DNA of 10,505 bases, from the NCBI GenBank assembly GCA_004296865.1, contig SCVQ01000236.1, positions 1 to 10,505 of the forward strand, read 5' to 3'. Below, piece after piece: positions 1 to 6,166 of the stretch. Position 1 is the first letter of the stretch. Each line of letters begins with the position of its first letter. The DNA is from Nitrospirota bacterium (GTDB lineage: Bacteria; Nitrospirota; Nitrospiria; Nitrospirales; Nitrospiraceae). The position numbers and the translations under genes were made by a program. The notes below the pieces were generated by a model. It saw nothing but the letters and a program-made list of their open reading frames with translations. It ran no database searches and was not told where the DNA came from.

Positions 1-2
1 CC

Positions 3-911
3 GGCCTCCCGGCTCCGCAGACCTTGGTCCTGGCCATGCGGCAGGGAGGGGGCGGTGGGAGCCTCGCTCCGGCCAAGCCGGCGGTCAAGACTTACCAGTT
101 CGACGATGTGGATCAGGTCCCCGTGGCGGCAGCCGGATTCCAACGTCCCCAGACCCACCTCATCGCCGTTGGTATCAGTGCCTACCGGGACCCGCAGATC
201 CCGGCGCGGAAATACGCCGCACGGGATGCGGAACTCGTGGCCGCCTACTTCCAGTCGGTGGGAGGCGTGCCGGCCGCCAACCTGCGCGTCTTGCAGGACC
301 GCAAGGCCTTGCGGCCGGACATCGAGGAGGCGCTTTTCGATTGGCTGCCGACGCGCGTGACCGCGGAGTCCACCGTCATCCTGTACTTCTCGGGTCAGGC
401 GCTGGTTGGACCGTCCGGCGAGACCTATCTGGTGCCCTATGAAGGCAGCGGCACGTCGGCGTCACGCCTCTACCCTCTCAAGGACATCCAGGCTGCGCTG
501 GCCAAGCTGAAGGCCCGCCACACCCTCCTCATCTTTGACGGCGCGGTGGGACAGCTCGGCAAGAACGGGCGATCGAAGCCGGCGGCGCCGCTGTGGGACA
601 GCGGGGGAGGGAATCTCGTCAAGCTCATCGGGACCACCGGCCTCCGCTCAGGCCTCGAACCGGCACAGATGCGACACGGGCTCTTTACGTATTACCTGTT
701 GAGTGGGCTGAAAGGCGAGGCGGATGCCGACCATAACGGGGAAGTCACGCTGGGCGAACTGGCGACCTTTCTGAATCAGACAGTGCCGGTTGCCGCAAGG
801 AGCCACTTCAACCAGGAGCAGCGCCCCCTGGTCTTGCCGCCCCTCTCGCCGACGAACACGATGGCCGCCCTGCCCCTGACCAGAACCGCAGCCCAGGCCA
901 ACAGCCGATAA
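3..911 (+). CDS. Caspase-fold (peptidase C14-like) protein, C-terminal part, likely catalytically inactive; 5' end outside window
   Basis: The frame is open to the left edge, so this is the C-terminal part of a longer protein. A TTG at 24 and an ATG at 36 are internal candidates but have no convincing ribosome site. Numbering residues from the TTG, the caspase-like fold begins at about residue 44 (HLIAVGISAYRD), followed by the KYAARDAELVAAYF helix. Strand VILYFSG (118-124) should end in the catalytic His of an SGHG motif, but reads SGQA (Gln125). Strand TLLIFDG (167-173) should carry the catalytic Cys of DACFSG, but reads DGAVGQ (Ala174). The later HGLFTYYLLSGL segment (218-229) is typical of bacterial C14 proteins. 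An EF-hand-like loop follows at 234-245. The fold is therefore retained while both catalytic residues are absent. I infer a regulatory, scaffolding or binding role. The gene ends 30 bases before a terminator hairpin. Confidence 0.8.
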   Translation, partial: GLPAPQTLVLAMRQGGGGGSLAPAKPAVKTYQFDDVDQVPVAAAGFQRPQTHLIAVGISAYRDPQIPARKYAARDAELVAAYFQSVGGVPAANLRVLQDRKALRPDIEEALFDWLPTRVTAESTVILYFSGQALVGPSGETYLVPYEGSGTSASRLYPLKDIQAALAKLKARHTLLIFDGAVGQLGKNGRSKPAAPLWDSGGGNLVKLIGTTGLRSGLEPAQMRHGLFTYYLLSGLKGEADADHNGEVTLGELATFLNQTVPVAARSHFNQEQRPLVLPPLSPTNTMAALPLTRTAAQANSR

Positions 912-941
912 GTTCAGACTTCAGGAACCGGACGACGACAA

Positions 942-978
942 AAAAAGGCAGAGGGGAGAACATCCCCTCTGCCTTTTT
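942..978. terminator. Bidirectional rho-independent terminator between convergent genes
   Basis: A perfect 10-bp GC-rich stem, GGCAGAGGGG (947-956) with CCCCTCTGCC (964-973), encloses a 7-base loop. It is flanked by an A tract (941-946) and a T tract (974-978), which extend the pairing by 5 A-T pairs. It therefore has a U-tract when read from either strand. It lies 30 bases after the caspase-fold gene stop and 28 bases after the stop of the oppositely oriented cytochrome gene, so it most likely terminates both. Confidence 0.93.
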
Positions 979-1006
979 AACACAGATTCTCGTCAGCGAT
1001 CGAAAA

Positions 1007-1456
1007 CTACTCGGCAGCCTTGCAGAAGCTCCGCTCGTAGTTGATGATCGTCCAGGCTTCTTCTTCGTTGATCGCGGCAGGAATGAGGGGCACCATACCG
1101 GTGCCGGCGCTGCCATTCTTGATCACCCAGAACAGCTCGCCGTCCTTCCGCTTCTTGTGGAATTTGCAATTCGTGAAGTCCCGCGGGCTCGGGTTCAGGA
1201 TCTGGCCGGCCGGGCCATTGCCCTTGCCTTCCTTGCCATGGCAGTTGAAGCAGGTGCCCTTGCCCTCGAACAACGCCTTCCCCTTGGCGATATTCTCCGG
1301 GGTGTTCGCGACCGGGTTCTTCATGGCCTTCGCATCGGCGATCTGGTCAGCCGGCACTCTCGGCTTCAGCGGATCCCTCTCCTCAGCCACAGCGACGGTG
1401 GCGGTGACGAACATCAGCGCGGCCAAGAGGCCGATCGACTTAGGAACATACCGCAT
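1007..1456 (-). CDS. Secreted class I monoheme cytochrome c
   Basis: A 149-residue periplasmic electron carrier. The start at 1456 is chosen because a near-perfect Shine-Dalgarno site sits 5 bases upstream and the protein then begins with a classical signal peptide (residues 1-24, MRYVP..., hydrophobic core, likely cut after AVA). An in-frame ATG at 1492 would place the ribosome site inside the gene. The heme attachment motif is CFNCH (Cys69, Cys72, His73), followed by GKEGKGNGPAG. Met121 in GSAGTGMVPL is the likely sixth heme ligand. Two further cysteines (97 and 145) may form a disulfide that ties the C-terminal helix to the middle of the domain. The gene has its own promoter and shared terminator, so it is probably a separate transcript. 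The redox partner cannot be told from the window; no oxidase or reductase subunit lies nearby. Confidence 0.92.
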   Translation of the reverse strand: MRYVPKSIGLLAALMFVTATVAVAEERDPLKPRVPADQIADAKAMKNPVANTPENIAKGKALFEGKGTCFNCHGKEGKGNGPAGQILNPSPRDFTNCKFHKKRKDGELFWVIKNGSAGTGMVPLIPAAINEEEAWTIINYERSFCKAAE

Positions 1457-1461
1457 CACAG

Positions 1462-1470
1462 CTCCTCCTT
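1462..1470 (-). promoter_or_regulatory. Strong ribosome binding site of the cytochrome c gene
   Basis: Read on the - strand this is AAGGAGGAG, 5 bases before the ATG at 1456. It decides the start in favour of 1456 over the in-frame ATG at 1492. It is preceded by a T7-A6 run (1471-1483) that forms a near-perfect AT palindrome next to the site. Confidence 0.85.
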
Positions 1471-1523
1471 TTTTAAAAAAACCGAACTTCATAATGAAGA
1501 CCGGCGTCCCCCAAGGCGGCCGA

Positions 1524-1553
1524 AATATAGCAACGCCTCCTCCCGCTTGTCAA
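1524..1553 (-). promoter_or_regulatory. Sigma70-type promoter of the cytochrome c gene
   Basis: On the - strand there is a perfect -35 box TTGACA (1548-1553), an 18-base spacer, and a -10 box TATATT (1524-1529), one mismatch from consensus. Transcription would begin near 1517, giving a leader of about 60 bases before the ATG at 1456. A second TTGACA lies at 1559-1564, eleven bases further upstream, but has no -10 box at the right distance. This is the best promoter match that I noticed by eye in the window. Confidence 0.72.
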
Positions 1554-1625
1554 GGACATGTCAAAACGCCCCCAAGTGGCCGTATTGCCCATCCGCCTAG
1601 CTCCTCCCACAGTCTTGACGGCCCC

Positions 1626-2489
1626 CTATGCCGACGCCAGACGGCGCAGCAGGCCGTCAAGTAGCGCCGCCACCGAATCCGCCCGGCTCTCGGCCACGGC
1701 CACCACCTGGGGGTGGCCGACGCGACCGTCCAGCGCCGCGCCGGACCGATTCGTAATCAGAGCCAGCCCCAGCACGCGCAGCTTGAGCGCGCGGGCCACG
1801 ATCACCTCCGGCACGACGGACATGCTGACGGCTTGCGCCCCCAACCGCCGGAGCATCTCCGCCTCCGCTGCGGTTTCGTAGGTCGGCCCGGCCACCGCCG
1901 CCAGAACCCCGCGGCGGATGGACAGGCCCGACGCCCCGGCCACCTGCTCGGCAATCTCGAGGAGCGCCGGATCGTAGGCCTGGGCCATTTCGACAAACCC
2001 GGATACCCTGATCCCGCTCCGCCCCGCCGGCGCTCCCTTTGCCGGCCCCGTTCTCATGAGAGGATTGTCGCCCATCAAGTTCAGATGATCTTCGATCAAC
2101 ATGAGCGTCCCCGCCTCGGCCTCGTCAAGCGACCCGGCGGCACAGGTGACGATGAGCGTCCGCACCCCCAATGCGGCCAGCACCGCGACGGGATGGGTCA
2201 CGGTGGCAAGCGCCACGCCTTCGTAGCGATGTGCCCGACCCTGCAAAATGGCCACGCAGGCCCCCTCGCGCTCCGTCAGGACCAATCGGCCGGCATGTCC
2301 TTCCACCGAACAGACGGGAAACCCGGGGATGTCCGCGTAAGGGATTGCCGCAAGAATCGGGGGACGCTCGGCAAAACTTCCCAAGCCTGAACCAAGGATG
2401 ATGCCGACGGCTGGACGGGCGGGCAATCGCGCGCGCAGGTATTCGACGGCCTGCGTGACCACATCGTGCGGGGGAAGCGACTCCGTCAT
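1626..2489 (-). CDS. punA: Purine nucleoside phosphorylase, trimeric PNP/MTAP family
   Basis: A 287-residue cytoplasmic enzyme of purine salvage that splits (deoxy)guanosine and inosine with phosphate into base and (deoxy)ribose-1-phosphate. Landmarks match human/PunA-type PNP. GSGLG (33-37) and QGRAHRYEG (83-91) supply phosphate and ribose ligands (Ser34, Arg85, His87, Tyr89). GPTYET (201-206) holds the purine-binding Glu205. VSMSVVPEVIVA (221-232) holds Met223 and Ser224. LITN (244-247) holds Asn247, the residue that makes trimeric PNPs prefer 6-oxopurines. His259 matches the ribose 5'-OH ligand. Deviations from the family are Ser for Gly before Met223 and Cys116 in place of the usual Asn before AAG. 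The start is forced because an in-frame stop lies two codons upstream of the ATG, yet there is no good Shine-Dalgarno. The gene follows rodZ with a 78-base gap. Gene symbol is by family analogy. Confidence 0.9.
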   Translation of the reverse strand: MTESLPPHDVVTQAVEYLRARLPARPAVGIILGSGLGSFAERPPILAAIPYADIPGFPVCSVEGHAGRLVLTEREGACVAILQGRAHRYEGVALATVTHPVAVLAALGVRTLIVTCAAGSLDEAEAGTLMLIEDHLNLMGDNPLMRTGPAKGAPAGRSGIRVSGFVEMAQAYDPALLEIAEQVAGASGLSIRRGVLAAVAGPTYETAAEAEMLRRLGAQAVSMSVVPEVIVARALKLRVLGLALITNRSGAALDGRVGHPQVVAVAESRADSVAALLDGLLRRLASA

Positions 2490-2531
2490 GAATTACTGAA
2501 CACGTGTGACCGGGCCGGCCTTCACAACCAT

Positions 2532-2549
2532 TGCCTCACGTGCCTCACG
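2532..2549. repeat. Two direct copies of a 9-base TCAC-containing unit between rodZ and the PNP gene
   Basis: TGCCTCACG occurs twice in tandem (2532-2540 and 2541-2549) in the 78-base gap. It shares the TCACG core with the heptamer arrays at 5217-5248 and 7213-7259. Nearby CACGTGTGAC (2501-2510) carries the same core in inverted form. The rest of the gap shows no clear promoter or terminator. Confidence 0.6.
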
Positions 2550-2567
2550 CCCAAGAACAGGGGCCGC

Positions 2568-3521
2568 TCACCGTTTGAGTAGGATGTCGCGGGCGACTTT
2601 TCCGCTCGGGCCGAATGGCCCTTGCGGTTTTCCATTGAGTTCGACACGGACCCCACCGGCATTGCCAAGGGTCAGCATGAAGCGGTCCGTCGCCGTCCAT
2701 CTCATCCGTTCTCCCGGACGGAGCAGCGCCTCGTGGGGGCTGGCGCCATCCACTTGCACGACCACCCAACTCACTTCGGTCGCTTCAAGATCCAACGCCA
2801 AGGGAGCCTCACGGCCTCCCCTCCCGTCCGAAGGCAATCCTCCCAAGGGTTCGCTCGAGGAGGACGCCAAGGGAACGGACTCGACCGGCTTGGCCGCAGA
2901 GCCCCCGGCCGGCTCCGGCGTCGCGGGAGCGGGATGGCTGTCTGCAGCGCCCGAGGGCGGCGCATGCTCCGTTCGTTCAGCCCCATGCCCCCCCATGGAG
3001 GGTTCCTGAGACGGCCGTGGAGCCGGTGTCCCCGTGCTGCCCGGCACGGCCTTCCCGGTGGAAGGCGGCAGGGCCTTCGTCGAGGACTGCGGTTCCACCA
3101 CCTGACGGCTCGGCGCGACGGCGGACTGCTCACGGTTCAAGAGCAAGATCAACCCGAGCACGGCCACCGCCGCCGCCGCGATCACCACCTTGCGATTGGC
3201 TTGTTTGCGCCGCTCATCCTCGAGCTGCCTCACCCGCAGACGATCCAGTTCCGACTGCTTGTTGTAGAATACCCCTGCCGACTCCACGAAGCGGCGCATG
3301 GCATCTTCTTCGTCCAAGCCCAAGGACCTGGCATAGGACCGCACGAACCCCTTGGCGAACACTTGTTCCGGCAGTTTGGCGAAGTTGCCTTCTTCGAGGG
3401 CCTTGAGGAAGTCCGGATGGATGCGGGTCTTGGAAGCCACCTCATCCACGGTCAAGCCTTTGGTCTCGCGGACCTGTCTGAAAAAATCGCCGACGGATTC
3501 GTTTTCCATAGTGATAGCCAT
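2568..3521 (-). CDS. rodZ: RodZ-like transmembrane HTH protein (HTH_25, DUF4115)
   Basis: A 317-residue bitopic membrane protein with the RodZ/YmfM architecture. A cytoplasmic Xre-type HTH domain occupies residues 8-80 (VGDFFRQVRETKGLTVDEVA, then the diagnostic GFVRSYARSLGLDEED). A basic juxtamembrane segment (92-111) precedes a single membrane helix at about 111-128. A long Pro/Ser/Gly-rich linker (about 132-238) follows, then a C-terminal beta-rich DUF4115 domain (239-317). RodZ anchors MreB to the membrane in rod-shaped bacteria; that role here is inferred from the family. The start at 3521 lies 3 bases after the pilF stop, with AGGGG almost touching it. An ATG at 3509 has the same AGGGG 12 bases upstream and is the alternative. 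The tight spacing indicates translational coupling to pilF. Confidence 0.88.
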   Translation of the reverse strand: MAITMENESVGDFFRQVRETKGLTVDEVASKTRIHPDFLKALEEGNFAKLPEQVFAKGFVRSYARSLGLDEEDAMRRFVESAGVFYNKQSELDRLRVRQLEDERRKQANRKVVIAAAAVAVLGLILLLNREQSAVAPSRQVVEPQSSTKALPPSTGKAVPGSTGTPAPRPSQEPSMGGHGAERTEHAPPSGAADSHPAPATPEPAGGSAAKPVESVPLASSSSEPLGGLPSDGRGGREAPLALDLEATEVSWVVVQVDGASPHEALLRPGERMRWTATDRFMLTLGNAGGVRVELNGKPQGPFGPSGKVARDILLKR

Positions 3522-3524
3522 CCC

Positions 3525-4205
3525 CTAGTGCTTCAACCGTTCCAGTAACTTCTCCGCCTCGGCTGCGTATGGCCCATCCTTGTCCAGTTCGGCCACCCGC
3601 GTCAGCATCTCACGTGCCTTGGCATCATACCCCAACCGGTAATAGGCCCGGCCGAGTTCGAGATGGACCATCCCCGACGGCACGTTGGGGGGACTGACCA
3701 ACAACGCGTCCTCGAGCGCTTGAGCGGCGCCGTTCATGTCGCCTTCATGGGCCAAGGCCCGCCCCAAATTAAACCACGCGACGTCCGGGGTCGCGTAGAG
3801 CGGGTTGTTCAGCGCCCGCCGGTAGGCGCGGATGGCCTCCTGCCAGCGATCCTGCTGCGCGAGCACCTGTCCCAAATACGCATGGGCTTCCGAATACTCC
3901 GGACTGATCCGCAGGACCGTCCGGAACTGCTCTTCGGCCAGCTGGTACTTGCCCTGCATGGCGTAGATGTGCCCCACATAGTAATGCGCATCCCGGTGGC
4001 CGGGGTCTTCCTGGATCGCCTTCTGGAACGAAACGAAGGCCTCCTGGCGATTGCCGTCCAGATTGGCCACGCCCTCCCGATAATACCCGTCGGCCTTCTT
4101 CAGCTTTTCCTCGGCCGTGCACCCGATCATCACGCACACAAGACAGCCGACCAGGGCCCAGCGGGGCGCGCGCGACCGTCCGACGATTCCCCTCACGACG
4201 GTCAT
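3525..4205 (-). CDS. pilF: PilF/PilW-type TPR lipoprotein
   Basis: A 226-residue exported TPR protein. From the ATG at 4205 it has a basic N-terminus and a hydrophobic stretch ending in a lipobox-like MIGC (Cys29), so it is probably lipid-anchored. The rest is about five TPR-like repeats from residue 38 to 225. The sequence NPLYATP (134-140) is a signature I associate with PilF/PilW, the lipoprotein that promotes PilQ secretin assembly in type IV pili. Neighbour rodZ supports this: pilF-rodZ are adjacent in gammaproteobacteria. The stop of the upstream kinase gene is 4 bases before this ATG, and no Shine-Dalgarno is evident, which suggests coupled translation. A TTG at 4226 is in frame and would overlap the kinase gene; I prefer the ATG because the signal peptide then has normal length. 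No pilus gene is visible here, so a general outer-membrane TPR role remains possible. Confidence 0.82.
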   Translation of the reverse strand: MTVVRGIVGRSRAPRWALVGCLVCVMIGCTAEEKLKKADGYYREGVANLDGNRQEAFVSFQKAIQEDPGHRDAHYYVGHIYAMQGKYQLAEEQFRTVLRISPEYSEAHAYLGQVLAQQDRWQEAIRAYRRALNNPLYATPDVAWFNLGRALAHEGDMNGAAQALEDALLVSPPNVPSGMVHLELGRAYYRLGYDAKAREMLTRVAELDKDGPYAAEAEKLLERLKH

Positions 4206-4209
4206 GCGA

Positions 4210-5124
4210 TTAGACAAGGTCCTCAAAATGCGTCAGCCGCTTGAATTCGCGGAAGCGGGCCTCGATCTCTTTGTAGTCGAGCGCGCGCAGACGGTCGAGG
4301 CTGAAGGCCTCCACCGTAAACGAAGCCATGACGCTGCCAAAAATGATGGCCTGGCGGATGCCCTCGTCCGACAAGTTTCCGGTCGCCCCCAGGTAGCCCA
4401 TGAAGCCCCCCGCAAAGGTATCGCCGGCCCCGGTGGGGTCCTTCACTTCCTCCAACGGAAAGGCCGGGGCCCCGAAAGTCTGCTTGCGGTTGAACAGCAG
4501 GACTCCGTATTCCCCCCGCTTGACGATGAGATGCTTCGGCCCCTTCGCCAGGATGTCCTTGGCGACCTGAACGAGGTTGGAATGCCCGCCGAGCGCGCGC
4601 GCTTCCCCGTCGTTGATCACCAGCACGTCCACTTCCTTGAGCGTCCGCCAGAGCGCCTCCCGTTTCCCCTCGATCCAGAAATTCATCGTATCACAGGCGA
4701 CCAGTTTTGGACGATGCACCTGCCGCAAGACGTCGAGCTGCAACTCCGGATCGATGTTGCCCAAAAACAGCAGGTCGGGGGAACGGTACTGCTCGGGAAT
4801 CTTGGGCCGGAAGGTTTCGAACACGTTCAAACGGGTATCGAGCGTGTGGGCCTCGTTCAGTTGGTGGGTGTACTCCCCCTTCCAGCGGAACGTCTCCCCC
4901 TTCCGCCGCTCGAGCCCCGCCAGGTCGATGCCGCGGCTCTTGAGAAACTTCAGGTGCGGCTCCGGAAAATCCTCTCCCACAACCGCGATCAGGTCCACCT
5001 CCGTGAAGTAACTGGCGGCGGTCGCAAAATAGGTTGCCGACCCGCCCAGTACTTCGCTGGCTTCCCCGAAGGGAGTCCGGACCGTATCCAGCGCGACCGA
5101 CCCCACGACCAGCAGCTTCCCCAT
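4210..5124 (-). CDS. PfkB-family (ribokinase-like) sugar or nucleoside kinase
   Basis: A 304-residue cytoplasmic kinase. The start at 5124 fits the domain start (MGKLLVVGSVALDTV) and has AAGG 8 bases upstream; an in-frame GTG at 5181 would add 19 residues encoded by repeat sequence and is unlikely. PfkB landmarks are GGSATYFA (27-34) near the substrate site and DPTGAGDTFAGGF (229-241), which holds the anion hole and catalytic base Asp235. The middle carries ACDTMNFWIEGKRE (143-156) and INDGEARALGG (170-180). The family phosphorylates sugars or nucleosides with ATP; the substrate cannot be read from the sequence. It lies directly after mtnP and two genes before a purine nucleoside phosphorylase, which makes a product of nucleoside or methylthioadenosine salvage a reasonable guess. 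Adenosine, ribose or an unrelated sugar are all possible. Confidence 0.87.
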   Translation of the reverse strand: MGKLLVVGSVALDTVRTPFGEASEVLGGSATYFATAASYFTEVDLIAVVGEDFPEPHLKFLKSRGIDLAGLERRKGETFRWKGEYTHQLNEAHTLDTRLNVFETFRPKIPEQYRSPDLLFLGNIDPELQLDVLRQVHRPKLVACDTMNFWIEGKREALWRTLKEVDVLVINDGEARALGGHSNLVQVAKDILAKGPKHLIVKRGEYGVLLFNRKQTFGAPAFPLEEVKDPTGAGDTFAGGFMGYLGATGNLSDEGIRQAIIFGSVMASFTVEAFSLDRLRALDYKEIEARFREFKRLTHFEDLV

Positions 5125-5151
5125 TCCTACTACCTTTCCGTTAAACGTTGC

Positions 5152-5190
5152 TCGTGAAACGTGACGTGTTTGGAAGCACACGTTTCACGA
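5152..5190. repeat. 12-bp perfect inverted repeat just upstream of the kinase gene
   Basis: TCGTGAAACGTG (5152-5163) and CACGTTTCACGA (5179-5190) are perfect complements separated by 15 bases. An alternative inner pairing, ACGTGT (5165-5170) with ACACGT (5178-5183), also exists. The arms share the GTGA/TCAC core of the heptamer family. The element ends 27 bases upstream of the kinase start codon at 5124. It lacks a T-run, so it is not a typical terminator. It could be an operator, an mRNA hairpin, or simply a product of repeat turnover. Confidence 0.75.
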
Positions 5191-5216
5191 CGGTTTCGCC
5201 TGCCATTGTATACTCA

Positions 5217-5248
5217 TCACGCTTCATGCACGACGCGTCACGCCTCAC
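5217..5248. repeat. Degenerate 7-base repeat array overlapping the mtnP stop codon
   Basis: On the + strand TCAC-like cores recur every 7 bases at 5217 (TCAC), 5224 (TCAT), 5231 (CGAC), 5238 (TCAC) and 5245 (TCAC). On the - strand this reads as CGTGANN units. The last codons of mtnP (Asn-Arg-Glu-Ala-stop) lie inside the array, and its TGA stop is part of the unit at 5238. The array continues into the 113-base gap before the kinase gene. No clear promoter is seen in that gap; TATACAAT on the - strand near 5208 lacks a -35 box. Confidence 0.7.
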
Positions 5249-6125
5249 GGTTTTTCAGGTGCCGGGCCAGCAACAGGCCCAGACGTTTGCGCGTCGCCTG
5301 CGGAATCGCTTGCGGCGCAGTCAGGACGGCGTGCTCCAGCGCCGTCGCGCAGAGGCAGGCCCTCGGCTCCGCCGCCACCGACAACGCAGCCCGGATGATG
5401 CGCTTGGCCAGCGCCACATTGTTCTTGAGCGTGGCGATGATCGCGTCCACCGAGACCGACTCCTCCGTGGCATGCCAGCAGTCATAGTCCGTCGGGAGCG
5501 CCAGCGTGGCGTAACACACTTCCGCTTCCCGGGCCAGCTTGGCCTCGGGCAGATTGGTCATCCCGATCACATCCACTTCCCACCGGCGATAGAGCAGCGA
5601 CTCCCCGCGGCTCGAAAATTGGGGGCCTTCGATGCAGAGGTAGACTCCGCCGCGATGGACCATGACGCCGGCGCCCTGAGCCGCCTTGAACAAGGCCCCC
5701 GACAACCGCGAGCAGATCGGGTCGGCAAACGCCACGTGCGCGACGACGCCCTGTTCGAAAAAGGTCCCAATCCGGCGCTTGGTCATGTCGATAAATTGGT
5801 CGGGCAGCAACACGTCGCCCGGCCTCACAGCCTCCTTCATGCTCCCCACCGCGCTCACGGAAATGATCCGCGTCACCCCCACCGACTTCAACGCGTAGAT
5901 ATTCGCCCGATAGTTGATCTCGCTCGGCGTGATTCGATGGCCGCGTCCATGCCGCGAGAGAAACGCCACCTTCACGCCGTCGATCGTGCCCAAGATCAGG
6001 GCATCCGACGGCCGTCCGAAGGGCGTCGCGGGGCGGACTTCCCGCACCCGCTCCAAGCCTTCCATTTCGTAGAGGCCGCTCCCCCCGATGATCCCGATCT
6101 CTGCTTGCGCTCGTCGTATTGCCAT
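5238..6125 (-). CDS. mtnP: S-methyl-5'-thioadenosine phosphorylase (MTAP)
   Basis: A 295-residue cytoplasmic enzyme that converts 5'-methylthioadenosine plus phosphate into adenine and methylthioribose-1-phosphate, the first step of methionine and adenine salvage from polyamine or other SAM-consuming reactions. Family motifs run in order: IGIIGGSGLY (10-19), RHGRGH (58-63), PSEINYRANIYA (67-78), SAVGS (91-95), CIEGPQFSSRGE (164-175), DVIGMTN (185-191) with ribose-contacting Met189, and TDYDCWH (212-218). Asp213 and Asp215 correspond to the adenine-specifying aspartates of MTAP and separate it from the PNP at 1626-2489. The ATG at 6125 has GGAG 5 bases upstream. It follows miaA after 41 bases and precedes the PfkB kinase gene. 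The last codons and stop lie in a heptamer repeat array, so the extreme C-terminus may vary between strains. Activity on 5'-deoxyadenosine is also possible. Confidence 0.93.
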   Translation of the reverse strand: MAIRRAQAEIGIIGGSGLYEMEGLERVREVRPATPFGRPSDALILGTIDGVKVAFLSRHGRGHRITPSEINYRANIYALKSVGVTRIISVSAVGSMKEAVRPGDVLLPDQFIDMTKRRIGTFFEQGVVAHVAFADPICSRLSGALFKAAQGAGVMVHRGGVYLCIEGPQFSSRGESLLYRRWEVDVIGMTNLPEAKLAREAEVCYATLALPTDYDCWHATEESVSVDAIIATLKNNVALAKRIIRAALSVAAEPRACLCATALEHAVLTAPQAIPQATRKRLGLLLARHLKNREA

Positions 6126-6166
6126 CGTCGCTCCGCACGGCTCCTTTCTCGCTACGCCTCCGGTCG

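Noticed and set aside
1473..1592. A 39-codon open frame on the - strand (ATG at 1592) with GGAGGAG eight bases upstream, ending just before the cytochrome c ribosome site
   Set aside because: The predicted cytochrome promoter (-35/-10 at 1524-1553) lies inside it, so its mRNA would start within the frame. The peptide has no recognisable motif or signal. It could be a leader peptide only if a transcript from upstream reads through, which cannot be shown here.
1560..1625. Terminator for the PNP gene, using GGCCGT and ACGGCC as arms
   Set aside because: The arms are only 6 bp, more than 30 bases apart, and there is no following T-run, so this is not a credible rho-independent terminator.
1041..1664. 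Long open frame on the + strand opposite the cytochrome c gene
   Set aside because: It is a mirror of the cytochrome gene caused by high GC content. Its product has no domain, while the opposite strand encodes a heme motif, signal peptide and ribosome site.
5202..5215. TATACAAT on the - strand as a -10 box for a promoter of the kinase gene
   Set aside because: No -35-like hexamer occurs 16-18 bases upstream, and the position lies within heptamer repeats. Not enough to call a promoter.
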